Assembly (NCBI GenBank): GCA_916610825.1
Contig: OU744450.1
Span: 8,824,261 to 8,888,260, forward strand
DNA length: 64,000 nt
Reading direction: 5' to 3'
Source of the DNA: Haliclystus octoradiatus
Lineage: Eukaryota > Cnidaria > Staurozoa > Stauromedusae > Haliclystidae
The notes under the pieces are model-generated. The model saw only the letters and a list, made by a program, of their open reading frames with translations. It made no database searches and was not told the DNA's origin. Numbering within the stretch: position 1 is the first letter of the stretch; each line of letters begins with the position of its first letter. Shown piece by piece: positions 27,491-39,479 of this stretch. Position numbers and translations under genes: made by a program.

Positions 27491-27762
27491 AATTGTCTCA
27501 ACCAATCAAATAACTTGAAATCATGACGTCATTTTAGAATATGCTTAAATGAATAGGCTACGATAGCTTTTGTGCATCGACTAAAGAAAATAGTTGTATT
27601 TGTGAAATACTGAACTGTATAATTTCTTGATCGTTGAACTATATGTCCAGAAACTTACACTTCAACCTATTCTGCAGTTCATATGTATCATATAATATAA
27701 AATAAATTACGAGGTGCTTCAACATTTCTACAGCTGAAATTCTACTACTAATTTCATATCAG

Positions 27763-27949
27763 CATGAATCGGTGGATGAAAGCCATTGCACATATAGCAC
27801 TGGAGATTGTATTAGCGAGCAATGTGACTGTGGAAATATGTACACGGAAAAGACAAGAGAGTGCACAATCTGTCATGGAAAGGGTTTATGGCGAAGATGT
27901 TCACGCGTATTAGAGAGTGTAGGAATGGTGAAATGTCAAATACCAGTTC
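27763..27949 (+). CDS. TSP1-like cysteine-rich exon (phase uncertain)
   Basis: After an acceptor-like catatcag, a frame reads CTYSTGDC, then QCDCGNMYTEKTREC and, near the end, GMVKCQIPV. This resembles a diverged TSP1 repeat (CG, R.C, final C.......V.C). The donor ttc|gtaagt is strong and in phase 1, as in the other modules. The only good acceptor gives phase 0, so joining to a phase-1 upstream exon would shift the frame. Either a small indel has broken it, the acceptor is elsewhere, or it belongs to another transcript. Confidence 0.45.
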
Positions 27950-27999
27950 GTAAGTATAGAAAGTTAATTTTACTTGTAAGGACAATTGGAGCAGTAGAG

Positions 28000-29648
28000 A
28001 CAATTTGAAAAACCGGATATGGAAGGAATGCTCCTCAACCTACCAACCTACAAGTCAAAATATCTCATTGTATTATTAATATCTTGATAGATGGAAATAT
28101 AGATAATTTATTTGCATTAAGTTGTCAAGCACCATTTCTTCTTCATTTTCTTCTTCGTAAGAAGTAAAAATCAGATTCTATTTTAGCGGATTGTTCTAAT
28201 TGTTTTTCAAAAGTTTTCGTAAAGCTGCCACAAGTAACCAACTTGTATTTTCACATTTAAATTGAAAATAAAGTCAAATAATAAAACGAAAACATATTTC
28301 AAACAGGGAATTTGAGCCATTTACTATGATCATCCATACATTCTCTTCATTGGAAATTTGTTTGTTGAAGTTCAGAACTCCAGAATTCAAAACGAACGAT
28401 ATTCAGCTTCTACTGGAGACGTAAAAGTAAAACATCATGGCAACTTATGTGAGAAGTATAGAACTTCGTGTTAGAGTACATCATGTGCAACATAGTATTG
28501 AATAGATCGGTACACCCATTCTTTTCATGGCCAGTTAAAATTATACTTTTCTATCAATACAGAAAATTTATATAAAATTCTACAAAAGGAACTGTTCAAT
28601 AAACGATGATTAAACTGGAATTTTGCCTTTAAGAAATTATCGATTGTTGTAGTTTGTAGTTTGATAAATGTAATTATCTGGACTCCCTGTTGATATTATC
28701 AATCAGGAGCTCCCTGTGTTTAAAGAATGCTACCAAGCATCAAGTTTGAGACTTGGATGTCATATTATCAATTATTTTTCAACTTAAAATGATGTGTTTT
28801 CCTGTGTCTAATTATATTCAGAATTTTTAGACTGATCTTTTGTCGACCTTATTATTTATAATTGGAATACATAACACCGATTAATATAGCATATAAAAAC
28901 TTTAAATTCTCCAAGTAGTTTTATATCAGACTTTATGTATTGCTTACTGAAAGAAATGAATGGCAATTTATCTGTAATTGTGAATCTCCTAAAAGATTAT
29001 TGTTCACCTCACATGAATGTTTATAACGTTAATGGAAAAAGGGGATGATAATAGCCAATTGTTAGTAAAATTTGCCGGAACATTCACTTTTCTGGATATT
29101 GAAATGCTGAAGATAAAATTTTTCTCCATGCACACGGAAAATACGTTACCAGTAATCATATTTAATTTGTTGTCGAACCAGAAGATCACAAATAGCCATT
29201 TTGACAAAATAAGGGAATTAAGTATGGATTATTAATAAATTTACCTTTCATTCTGAAAGGCACTGCTTGCCCCCGTTCGCCTCTTTCCTTAAAGGCAAGA
29301 AGGGGATTCACCAAGATTCTCGTTCTGGTTCTTAGGCCTCCTTGCAATGATACTTAAAGTTAAACAGAGAATCTAAAGAAAGAAAATCGAGTCATACTTT
29401 TCAAAACTTCCTTCAACATTCAGGGGAGGGTACATTATTCAATTCAGTTTGAATCTCTCACTTGAGAAATTGTCAGAATTTATTACATCGTTCTCTCCAT
29501 GAAAAAACATACCTTGAATGTTTTAAAATTGAAAATAACTAACAACTAATAGGTTCTAAATTCATTATGAGTTATGAATCTCAAATGACATTTATAACAA
29601 TTATTCTTTCGTCGTTTTGTACTTTTACAAAGTTCTATTTAATATTAG
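28000..29648. other. Intron, no feature seen
   Basis: AT-rich, no coding segment or repeat supported between the two TSP1-type exons. Confidence 0.4.
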
Positions 29649-29819
29649 CTCGTTGCTGTAATCCAAGTCCTTGGACTATATGCAGTGTAACATGTGGCGA
29701 TGGTGTTCAAACGAGGTCTCATACTTGTATTAGAAGAGGAGATTTGTATGGTAGAAACGCATGTTATACAACCAATCAAAGGGAAAGTGTCACATGCAGA
29801 ATGAAATCATGCGATGAGG
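29649..29819 (+). CDS. TSP1-repeat exon (intact)
   Basis: Acceptor atattag|ct and donor gagg|gtatat, phase 1-1, 171 nt (57 residues), which is the usual size of a TSP1 module. It encodes SPWTICSVTCGDGVQTRSHTC, then further cysteines ending VTCRMKSC. It has the CSVTCGxG core, the basic strand and six cysteines. TSP1 repeats are extracellular matrix- or glycan-binding modules. It is the best-preserved TSP1 exon in the window and would join the first exon in frame if the damaged modules are skipped. Confidence 0.8.
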
Positions 29820-30888
29820 GTATATATCTTTAGCTTGTAAAACAATCTATAGTAAATTGAATTATTATACAGTGCCCTGGGGATAAATGAATTAGAGGGA
29901 AGAAAATAGCACTCATAAAGCACCTGAGAAGACCTCTGTATGACAATAAAATCTTCATAGTAGCGCGAATGAGATGTGACTGATGATTTGCTTGTACACT
30001 TCAGTGCGTGTCTATATAAATTGCAGTGATTTTTTCGGGTCGAATTCACGTCCAGAAGTTGCGGGGTGTAAATGCCATTCCGCCTCAATAATATTTTCTA
30101 AATAGAACTTGGGTAGAATCAAGATAGCTTAGTACGTTCAGATCATGAAACAAACAACCCAAATAATCTCTGCCAAGGGACTCATTAAGGTTAAAATAAG
30201 GAAAATAAATGTTGAATAAAAGAATAGGAACATTACAAGAAAAAAGGGAGAATCGAGCAAAAATCAAAAAGTGTACTTAAAAGCATATTAATAGGAACGA
30301 CAATACCCTAATATTTTTCTTAAATTTGGAAAGGTATAACATTCATACTTTTCTAGGTCCCCGTATATCAAAGTTTGAATTTAGTACCATACTTCAATCA
30401 AATCTGCAAACAAGAATTGTTATCAAAACTTCATTCAAGGCTCGTCATCATTAATGTGCGCAGAAACTAGTATATATCCATGAGTATTTGAGTTTTTAAA
30501 AAACTTATTCTGACTGTGACTGTTTGATATCATCTTTATTTGCCGATCAAAAATGACGAAATATGTGATATCATATCATATCATTACCATATCTTTAATT
30601 GAAAACAGAACAATATTATCTGATTGATATCTTCAGGCATAATATAGGTTATACATACAGGTTTAACAAGCAAAAATAATGCAAATTTCAAATGAAAATG
30701 CGTGTTGAATGTTTCTATAATAAAATTAGCCCATTTTTCGTTGGTAATAATTTCCAAAATCAAATAATTTTTGCAACGCTCAAAGACACTCAAATATATA
30801 CATCATGATACACTTTTAGGTACTAAATTCTCGTGTATCCATAATAATCCTGATGTACAATATATTGCAAGTAATTTTATTTCTATAG

Positions 30889-31158
30889 CGAGTCTGGATA
30901 ATTTGGGTTCTATCGTTTGGACCAATCAATCACCGGTTTCTACTTGTAGTCAGATAGAACTTGGCTGAACGGCTCCAGATAGCAATCCTCCTGCCACAAT
31001 CAGCTATACAATCACTCCTACAGGAGGTACTGCAATACCTATTAACCTTCCGTATACTCCAGCAATTGGAGATAACGGAGCAACAATAACATGCACTGCT
31101 ACTCATGATACAGCTGCACTTGGATCGACGTCAGACACTATGCTTTTGGTTGTTGAAG
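30889..31158 (+). pseudogene. Ig-like exon, subtype B, with TGA at a cysteine position
   Basis: Acceptor ctatag|cg and donor gaag|gtgagt, phase 1-1, 270 nt (90 codons). It encodes LGSIVWTNQSPVSTCSQIEL, then TISYTITPTGGTA and, later, GATITCTATHD, the same plan as the other B modules. At the expected Cys codon (LGC in the related exons 33295 and 52890) it has TGA (near 30966). This is either a nonsense mutation in a skippable exon or, less likely, a recoded codon. The rest of the frame is clean. Confidence 0.65.
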
Positions 31159-31159
31159 G

Positions 31160-33290
31160 TGAGTAAATCTATTACTCCGCTATTAATATTATTATTATTT
31201 TAGTTTGAAGATAAACAATGATTAACCGAGTTCGAACTATATTGTGTTCATGTGGAAGATATTTACACAGCAATTCCATTTGAAAATATGAATTGAATAC
31301 AAGAAGCATAAAATGTTCAGCCATTGGTTGTGCTCATCTTGTTTTCTTAATTAAGGGATGGATCAAGAAAATGTACTTACAGTCGCTTGGGGATGAAGCT
31401 GCTCTGACGTGGAAGGGCCTAACTTCTACCCATCTAGGGGGTCAGGGGTTTGCTGCACTGGAAAATTATTTCAAATAGGATGGTACATAGCTCTATATTA
31501 GCTCATCAGAAACAAATTCTGCATTAATGGTTATTGGCAACTTTTTAAGTATTTCTTCTTGAAGAGGAAGCTAGTGCATATTCTATGAATTTATATTTTT
31601 GATAAATATTTTCGAACTGATGAAGCATTTTTAAATATTTAATGCAAATGTTAAGCAAGTCTAAATATTGGAAAAGTAGTTTTGTGATTGCTTGCCGTCT
31701 CTTCCCCCACAACGCGGCCCCTTGCTCCTCCTGGAATTATCCATAACAGAGAGAAACACCAATAATAAATCACCAGAAGTTAACTACGAACATATATAAT
31801 TTATTAATTTGATACATGATTTAGAGCGTACATTCATTGCTATTACTTACAAGATTAGCTATACCGAGCATGCGATGAGAGAAGACTCGACGTGAAGGTT
31901 CTATTTTATAATTTAATAAAATATGGTAACAACATTCAACGTGATTATTGCCAATCTCTGTCCATTGTTTGTCTGCTTTATCGATTGTGATTGTCTAGAA
32001 ACCTCCTTCAAGCAGATAATTCCTTCAAAACACAATCGTAAATTATAGATCACAGAAAACATCAACCTACTGACCTTATGGGTTTTCCATTGGGGAGAAA
32101 TGACCTCTGGTGTTATTTTTGATATTATGACACACGCTGTAAAATTGTGCAGCTAAGCGATTAAGTGTGGTGCTAGCTTGTTCTCTGCTATATTTTGTTG
32201 CGACTAATAACCAACATTTTAACCAACATAACCAACGCCGTACGTCAGTTCATTCAAAAGTGTGTTTTCAAAAGCGCCATCTTGTTTGATGATGCAAGAA
32301 ACTGCTCATACGGCGTAAATCACGTCGTCAAATTTCATGTTTATCGCAAAAGATATTAGTGCTACACTGCAGAGGTATAGTTTTAAGCAAGGGTGATCTC
32401 ATGCAGCATATTTCAAATTACTATCCCTCATCTGATGATATGATTGGCTAAAAGTCGTTCTGCTTGAGCTCTCCTGCAAGAAAAGTGACTTAGGTAGTGT
32501 CGCTCAAAAATTATCAAGAGAGTGGCTGCCCTGTTGACACTGCCATTATACTTCCACAAGGGATGTGCGTGAAGTTTTAAACAAATGTGGCGTCTGTAAA
32601 TTTTTGATTACGTCGAATGGTGTCAACATTCTATCGGATGATATGATGTCTGATTCTGATTATGAAGTGGAGTGTCCCAACTGGGTCAGCTTCTGCGACA
32701 AACGAGAAAACGGTGAATACGATATTTACGAATAGAAGGGTAAAAATAACAATAACATGGAAACTGAAGTTGAAGGTCAATCATTTGAAAACAAACCATT
32801 TTTCATATTTCCTTTCAAATGCTGACTGTCACTTGCGCGACATTTGCGACAGTCTGGATCCGCCCGTCAAATTTGCCAATTTCTCAAGCTGAGTAAAATT
32901 CTTTCAATGTGTCCTCCTCTAAAACAAAAGACGGTTAACATAATTATCGAAAACTTGAAAAATCTATCAATATGATCCTTTACACTGAAGTAATATTGTT
33001 GAGCATTTTTGATAATATCTCCAAATAATCAACACGCCAGATAATAATTGATCATACGCAAATAATTATAACAGCATTGTAAATTCATGATAAAATCAAA
33101 GTTCACAATAATACTATTTTTGGATTATATAACTCTCGTATCATTGTATCATTATTATTATAAAACTCACCAAACACAATAGTTATCAGCAAGAAGCTAA
33201 TATAATTTCCTTGTTGATTATGCGAGGACTCAATGTGGAAATTGTGTAGACGATCAGAAATCGCAACAAACTATTTATGATGTTTAGAGC
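31160..33290. other. Intron, no gene seen
   Basis: No module exon or recognisable transposon coding region found in this stretch. Confidence 0.4.
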
Positions 33291-33294
33291 TTTA

Positions 33295-33560
33295 TTTCTA
33301 TGGTATTCCGTATAATTTTGGTGTGATCGTTTGGACAAATCCATTATTGGAGTCTCATTATAATCAGATAGATCTTGGTTGCACGCCTCCAGATAGCAGT
33401 CCCCATTTCACAATCAGCCATACAATCACTCCTACTACAGGACGTACTGCAGCACATATTAGCCTTCCATATACTCCAGCAATTGAAGATGACAGTGCAA
33501 AATAACATAAACTGCTACTCATCACACAGCTGCACTTGTATATGACACTAATGACACTAC
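33295..33560 (+). pseudogene. Decayed Ig-like exon, subtype B
   Basis: Closely related to the exon at 30889-31158 (IDLGCTPPDSS, HTITPTTGRTA, LPYTPAIEDD). The acceptor has become tatgg instead of tatag, and a small deletion near 33500 shifts the frame before the second conserved cysteine, giving TAA. It is a local duplicate that has lost function. Confidence 0.8.
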
Positions 33561-33599
33561 TATGACACTACTTAGTGGGGTAGCTAATGGTTCAAAATC

Positions 33600-35900
33600 A
33601 GCAACATACTGCAAATTGTGATACGAGTAAAAATTTAGTATTAAACGAAAGATAATCGTTTATACCTCAAATAGAGCATGTGACCCTACCAATATTCAGT
33701 CTGAGTGCCGAGAAAATGGTATCCAACGTTTGATTCCACCTACGTCCGTCTAGCTGAAAAATTGCGAATGTGGTGAAATATTTTTGAGTAGAATACATAT
33801 AAATGTAAGTTCTATTATTGTAATGATATTATTAGAACTTCCAATCCCATTTCACAGTAACATTTGGTTTATCTCCATATTATTACGCAGTACGATAATT
33901 ATGCGAATGTACAAATTTTGGAATTTCGGAATTTTTGCGTTATTAATGGTTATACATGTAGTATTGATATTGAATTGGCTCAAGGACTGGAATATTGATG
34001 TTTCATACACAATTAAGACATTTTCTATTTAATTAGCATTTGCTATGTATGTCTATCCCGATGTGATTTGTAAATAAATTATGTAAAAGGTGAACATACA
34101 GGGCTTTTGAAAATACCATTTATATGTACAACTCTTGGTATACCATATCAAATTAGATAAGTATAACAATACAAGTATATGCTAATGTAATACAATAAGA
34201 ATGGTCATGCTAAAAAAATAATTATGATATTTATATGGAGCTATTTTAAAGTCAAATGCAGCAATAGCAATTTAGATTTATAATATTTAAAGACTGCTTG
34301 GAGGCAGAAACAGCTATTGAACATTTCGTTTTTTTGGCATTGCTTTTAATCTTGCTTTAATACTCTGCTTGTAAAAAATTTTAAAGTGCGAAGAATCGTT
34401 GGACTGATTTAACTTTCTTCGTGTCTTTCACCAGCGGCAAGAGTTCCATACTAGTGAGGAGGATTCTAATAATGGACGTATATAAACCCTATGTGTTCTG
34501 ACCATGGCCGTAACTACCGAATTTTGACGAGGGGGTTTAGTCAATTTTTCCCCAAAAAGGAGTGGTATTTGCATAATCAGATGCTTCAGTACTGTATGAT
34601 CTGCAAAATCGAACGATTTTGCAATTGTTCTTCTAACTTTCGATTGAAATTTGACATAACAATTAATATGGGGGTAAGTCTATTGAATGAATGCAACCAC
34701 TTTGTAAAAGTTTAGCGATGAGATATAGAACCACATCGTGCGTTACATATTAAATAATTTGACTACAAATGAAAACAATTATTGAGCCTCAACTTTAATT
34801 GACGAACTGTCGCGGGAATTACAAAAACATCTTAGATATTAATACCCAAAGTGACTTCTTCAACAAGCCCCACTGCATGCTTCATTATCGCTAAATTCCT
34901 TCTCTGCTGCACACTTTATGAACTTCTACTTCACTTCTGGGGTATCTATCTAGGCCTTCAGCTCAGAGCCATCTATTTACAATAGATTCGTAAATAGATG
35001 GCTCAGCTTCATCTAGGCAAGGTTTCAATTTCTGCAGATTAATATGCGATAAACTGCATGCTCGTTAATATCGATTAAAAGATGCAAATTTGAGGAGGCC
35101 GAAGGCTGTCTTGCCCCGGGTGCACTGGTGCAGGCTTCAAGCCCAATGTTTGTCGTATATAATGCGCCAACACTGATATAATCGACAAGTCGTATTCATG
35201 TAAATCTTAGATTAGCAGCCATTTTAAAAATAAAAACTGTAATTGATCAGTAATATATATATAGCAAGTGTAAGAACATCATTTAAAATGTTTTATAGTT
35301 ATCTTCATAAAAGTGCTTAACCATAGTAAAAATGTCTTGATTGTGAATATATAAAGCTATTTCTATAGCCTTCTCAACTAGTTGAGCATCAATAATTCGT
35401 TAACTGGGCCTTATTAAGGCTAAATGTCAATAATTCAGAAATTGATACTGCGGATGCGCAATCGATAAAATTGCTTAATACGATAGATAAATACAAAATT
35501 TTGTTTCTGAACGAAATTGAGAGTCTTTATAATACAATTACAATAATAAAAATAGCAATTATGTTTATTCTACTTAATAATACTACACCACACTCGCATA
35601 TTTTCAGCGATAGGTGGAACCAAACTTTGGATGCCATTTTCTCGTCACTCAAACTGAATCTTGGTGGGGTCACGGGCTCTATTTGAAGTATAAACGATTA
35701 TTTTTCGTTTGATACTAAATTTATACTCGTATCACAATTTGCGGTAAGAATGCCTTTATCTGCTTTTTTTCTCACGTTCTCGCCCACGTGAGCGGACGCT
35801 TTAAGTTTGCTCTACAGTTTCTATATTTAATTAATATATAACTGACACAAATATAAATCAAACAACTTTGTCTGAAAACTAAGAGAGCATATGGTAGAAT
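33600..35900. other. Intron with one short palindrome
   Basis: No gene seen. At 34960-35008 lies a palindrome with arms gagccatctatttac / gtaaatagatggctc around a 9-bp centre. The same word begins the dispersed repeats near 46490 and 56380, so this may be a minimal foldback of that family. Confidence 0.55.
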
Positions 35901-35910
35901 TTTATATCAA

Positions 35911-37860
35911 ATGCCTGTGAATTCAGAACAGCAATATTTAAACTTTACCACGGAGAAGTCATACACAATGGTATTAAGATCTAAAAAAGCCTCAGAAACA
36001 ACAACGAAGACAGATTTAACTGAAATGGTATCTTCAGACGCTTTTGAAAGGGTCATGAAAGAGGATTTCAAAACAGCTGTCTTTGCTGCTGTAAAGGATC
36101 TGAAAAATTAAATGAGCGAAATAGACGAGGAACTTCACATACTATCCAGAAAAATTGTTGATCAAGACGAAGAGATAAGAAAATTAAAGAATATGAATTA
36201 CCTGCGGATTGATGGACTCAGAGAAGATTCAAATCAACCCAAAGACATCATGGAGTTTGCAAATTTTGCCATCATGGAAATTGCGAAATAATAAAGATGA
36301 CAAGAACAACAAATCTGCAGCTTCAGAGAAAAATCTAGACAATGGGGGCGTCAAAAGGAGACCTACTGTGATTGTCTATTTTCACAGCGTTTGGAAAAGA
36401 AGATAAGTCTACAATGCAAGACGGAAACTTAAAAATTCAGCGATATTTATCTCAGAGCAGCTCACAAAAGAATCTTCAACAACTTTTTGCAGATGTAGAA
36501 AGTTAGTGAAAAAGAAATAGATTCTGGCTGCATGGACACATGATCTGAAGATCATAGTAAAACTGAGAAACGGAGATAACTTCTTATTGAAGATGAACAT
36601 GATATATCAAACCAGGAAAATCTCGATGCCATCACATCATGATAAGTTTAATTTTCTTATGATTTAATTTATATTTTATTTCAAAAGTCCTCTCTTTTAT
36701 AATTATCTTTGGATACTGTTTTTTCCTTTCTACGTCGACTGCCTTTATTTCCTATTTATTCTGTTTTGTTTATGAATGACCAAATATTTGATTCCCTTGA
36801 CAAAGGTACTGACACTTTCGATCGGCTTGGGTTACATCAACCCTGACCATATCAAAACAAAATTGTACTGGCATTACAATTGCAAGCCAAAATGTTCGTA
36901 GCCTTTTGTAAAATGAAGATAAATTGACTGAGTGCATTAATCAATGTAACATTAAAATACTAGCATTTCAGGAGATCTGGCAAGGCGGGCGTTTCGCTCT
37001 ACAGGACTACAGTTTTGTGAACTGATAAATGTTTCAAATTTTTAGGGATTATGGTGGACGATAAATTGAATAGGAGACCCCGCATTGATTGGGTGAAGTT
37101 AAAATTACGTAAAAACATCTATACGCTTATTCGATTAAAAATGTTTATTATCGCAGCATCACAAACTGCTAACTCCCAATCCGAACCATTGATGAAGCAG
37201 CTTTGAATTTAAAAAAATTCTGATTTGTATAGAGTCCAGGTACTTTCTTTTTTAAATCATGTCAAGAAATCTTTTTGCCCAGCAAAAACAAAAACCCTTT
37301 TCACATTTATTTACAACCATCATAGAAGAACCAATATTTTCTATGTTCCTTTTGCAAAAGCACATTTTCTTCAAGCTCTTCCCAATTATTGCTTTCCTTC
37401 CCTGTGGAACAATTCTGTTTCTATGCCTGACGTGCTCCTTTCTTGTCAGTCTTTTGTGCAATCACTAACAATATTCATACTAGCAAGCTCCTATATTGCA
37501 TGTTCATTAGACAGTTGTTATTTTTTCAGCAACTCATGAAGCTCCAAATTTTTGCAATATCATAAACACAATGATAATTATAAGATCTAAATTTTACAAT
37601 TTTCTTCTTAATTCAGATCAACTATATATTCTACCTCCTTTTCTGATTCTTTTTTTCTATACAATTTTTTTTTAAAATTATACCTCAAACATTCCAATTT
37701 ACTGATATGAAATTTTAATTATGTATTAATCTATAAATATTAACTGTATATTTATCCATACGTATTAACTATATATCTGAATATAAATAATAGAAATAAA
37801 AAATAATGAAACGTGCCCAAATAAACAGACAAAAATTGCATCTGGGGTTTCGTCAACCAT
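35911..37860 (+). mobile_element. Decayed LINE (ORF1 and ORF2 remnants)
   Basis: Fragments appear in the expected order. ORF1-like: NYLRIDGLREDSNQPKD (near 36195-36240) and, after frameshifts, FISEQLTKESSTTF and AAWTHDLKIIVKLRNGD (to about 36580), typical of ORF1p C-terminal domains. ORF2 endonuclease-like: CNIKILAFQEIWQGG (near 36948-36990). Reverse-transcriptase C-terminal part: FLGIMVDDKLN (near 37041-37075), then YVPFAKAHFLQALPNYCFP. The central endonuclease to RT region is deleted and many stops are present. It belongs with the 3' fragment at 22427. Confidence 0.75.
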
Positions 37861-39220
37861 GTTGAATAATATAAATTGTAAACATACTAATTAAACAACT
37901 TATGTATTTTATTGTTATGTATTTATACTACTGTATATTATTCAAATTGTTATGGTTGGAAATATAAAAAAAAAAACTATGACACGTACACTACTGGCAT
38001 TTCGTCATGCTCTTGAAGCTCCTATTATTCGTAAGTTTGAATAGTGTTAAAAATATTTTGATTTTTTAATATTTTGTGATCATATGGCCAATGATTACCC
38101 ATAATCTTGCAATTCACAAGAATAGCGGTTATTGGGTTAAGAATAGCGGTGATCCCAAAGTTTTGTTTTGAAGGATTCATTGGTTAAATAAAACAAATCA
38201 GAATACGAATATATTATTTTGCATACAGATTTTAGAAAAGTTCGTAGAAGGGTTGCTGTCTTTCAGCCAGGGCTTGATCGTGATTTACCTGCACTCGAGA
38301 TGCTAACAAACACTTGCGGAGCTAGAAAATCCCTCTCACAGCTAAGAAATTCATTATGATCATTCGTGTCTCCTAGCATCATGTATGTGTTGCTTGCCCA
38401 CCTTTGCCTCATGCACAGAGACGACGGGAATTGAGAAGGAGACAGAAGAGAGATGGCTACCAACACACGGAGTTAGTCATTAATCTTACTATTAAACCTT
38501 ATATACTATCGTAATCAAATTGTAACAATTGACGAAAGGGAAACCCCACACTTGTGTAAGTAACAAATTGTTAAATGTTGAAAGTCTTCACCTTCACTTC
38601 ATATTGCCTTGCTATTAGATTATCGTTATTTATTTTATAATCTCATAACTGAATTATCTTTAGTTCATGTTTATTTCCATTATTTGACAACATTGTACAT
38701 CTTATTCTTTAGTTTACAAAATTCATTGGTGTTATATTGAAATTTTCGTTATTGAATAATCTCCATACTTTACACGTCATTTTTGGAGATAAATTACGGT
38801 GATTGAAGGCAACACATAAAATGGTGCACGAGCCATATACTGAATGATTCATATTTCTCTTTCAATACTATTTTGATAATAATTGCTGTTGCAACAAATT
38901 TTAGACTGGAAAAAATATGTCTCTCCTCAGTATAGCGCTCGTGAGGACAGATAGATCCATAATTAATGGGCATGTCTGTACTTTCAGAGTTGAAGAAGAC
39001 ATTATAACGGATAACCATTCATTATTAGGAATTGTACTGAATTCACATTATAAGGATTGTAAGTTATGTGAGAGGCAAAGGAATACCCTTTTCAGTAATA
39101 ACAGTTCTTTTCATGTGCAAAATTTAATCTGAAATATTCTGAATTTATTAGGCGTTGTCTAGCATTGCTAACAGTATAAAGATATCATACATGGTTTTTT
39201 CCTCTTATTATAATATATAG
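37860..39220. other. Intron, no feature seen
   Basis: AT-rich, no supported gene or element. Confidence 0.4.
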
Positions 39221-39472
39221 AGATCACCAGTGTTATAATGGTTGCTCCTACGGACCCACTTCCAGCCAATACTATATATCCTTTAGTATGCACAGCAATT
39301 GGCAGCCGTGGAGTGACAGTCACAACATCTATTAAAGTGGGAGATGACGATATTACCGATCCTTCAACGTTTACACCGCAATCAGCAGATAATGGAAAGA
39401 CAGTTACTTGCACTGCTACGCTTGCTAGTGGGAAGTGTCTAAAAACTGCATCATTCCCACTCAGTGTTGAAT
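39221..39472 (+). CDS. Ig-like exon, subtype A
   Basis: Acceptor atatag|ag, donor gaat|gtgagt, phase 1-1, 252 nt (84 residues). It encodes ITSVIMVAPTDPLPANT, LVCTAIG, FTPQSADNGKTVTCTATLAS and a closing LSVEC. A first-strand Cys (LVC) and a later TCTA Cys fit an Ig-like C2-type fold with the disulfide B-F pair. Subtype A is marked by the opening I-T-S-V and by P-x-x-A before the first Cys. It is intact, secreted by context, and its ligand is unknown. Confidence 0.78.
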
Positions 39473-39479
39473 GTGAGTA

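Noticed and set aside
29807-30267. Minus-strand frames of 93 and 60 codons
   Set aside because: No domain, composition or splice support; random open stretches in intron.
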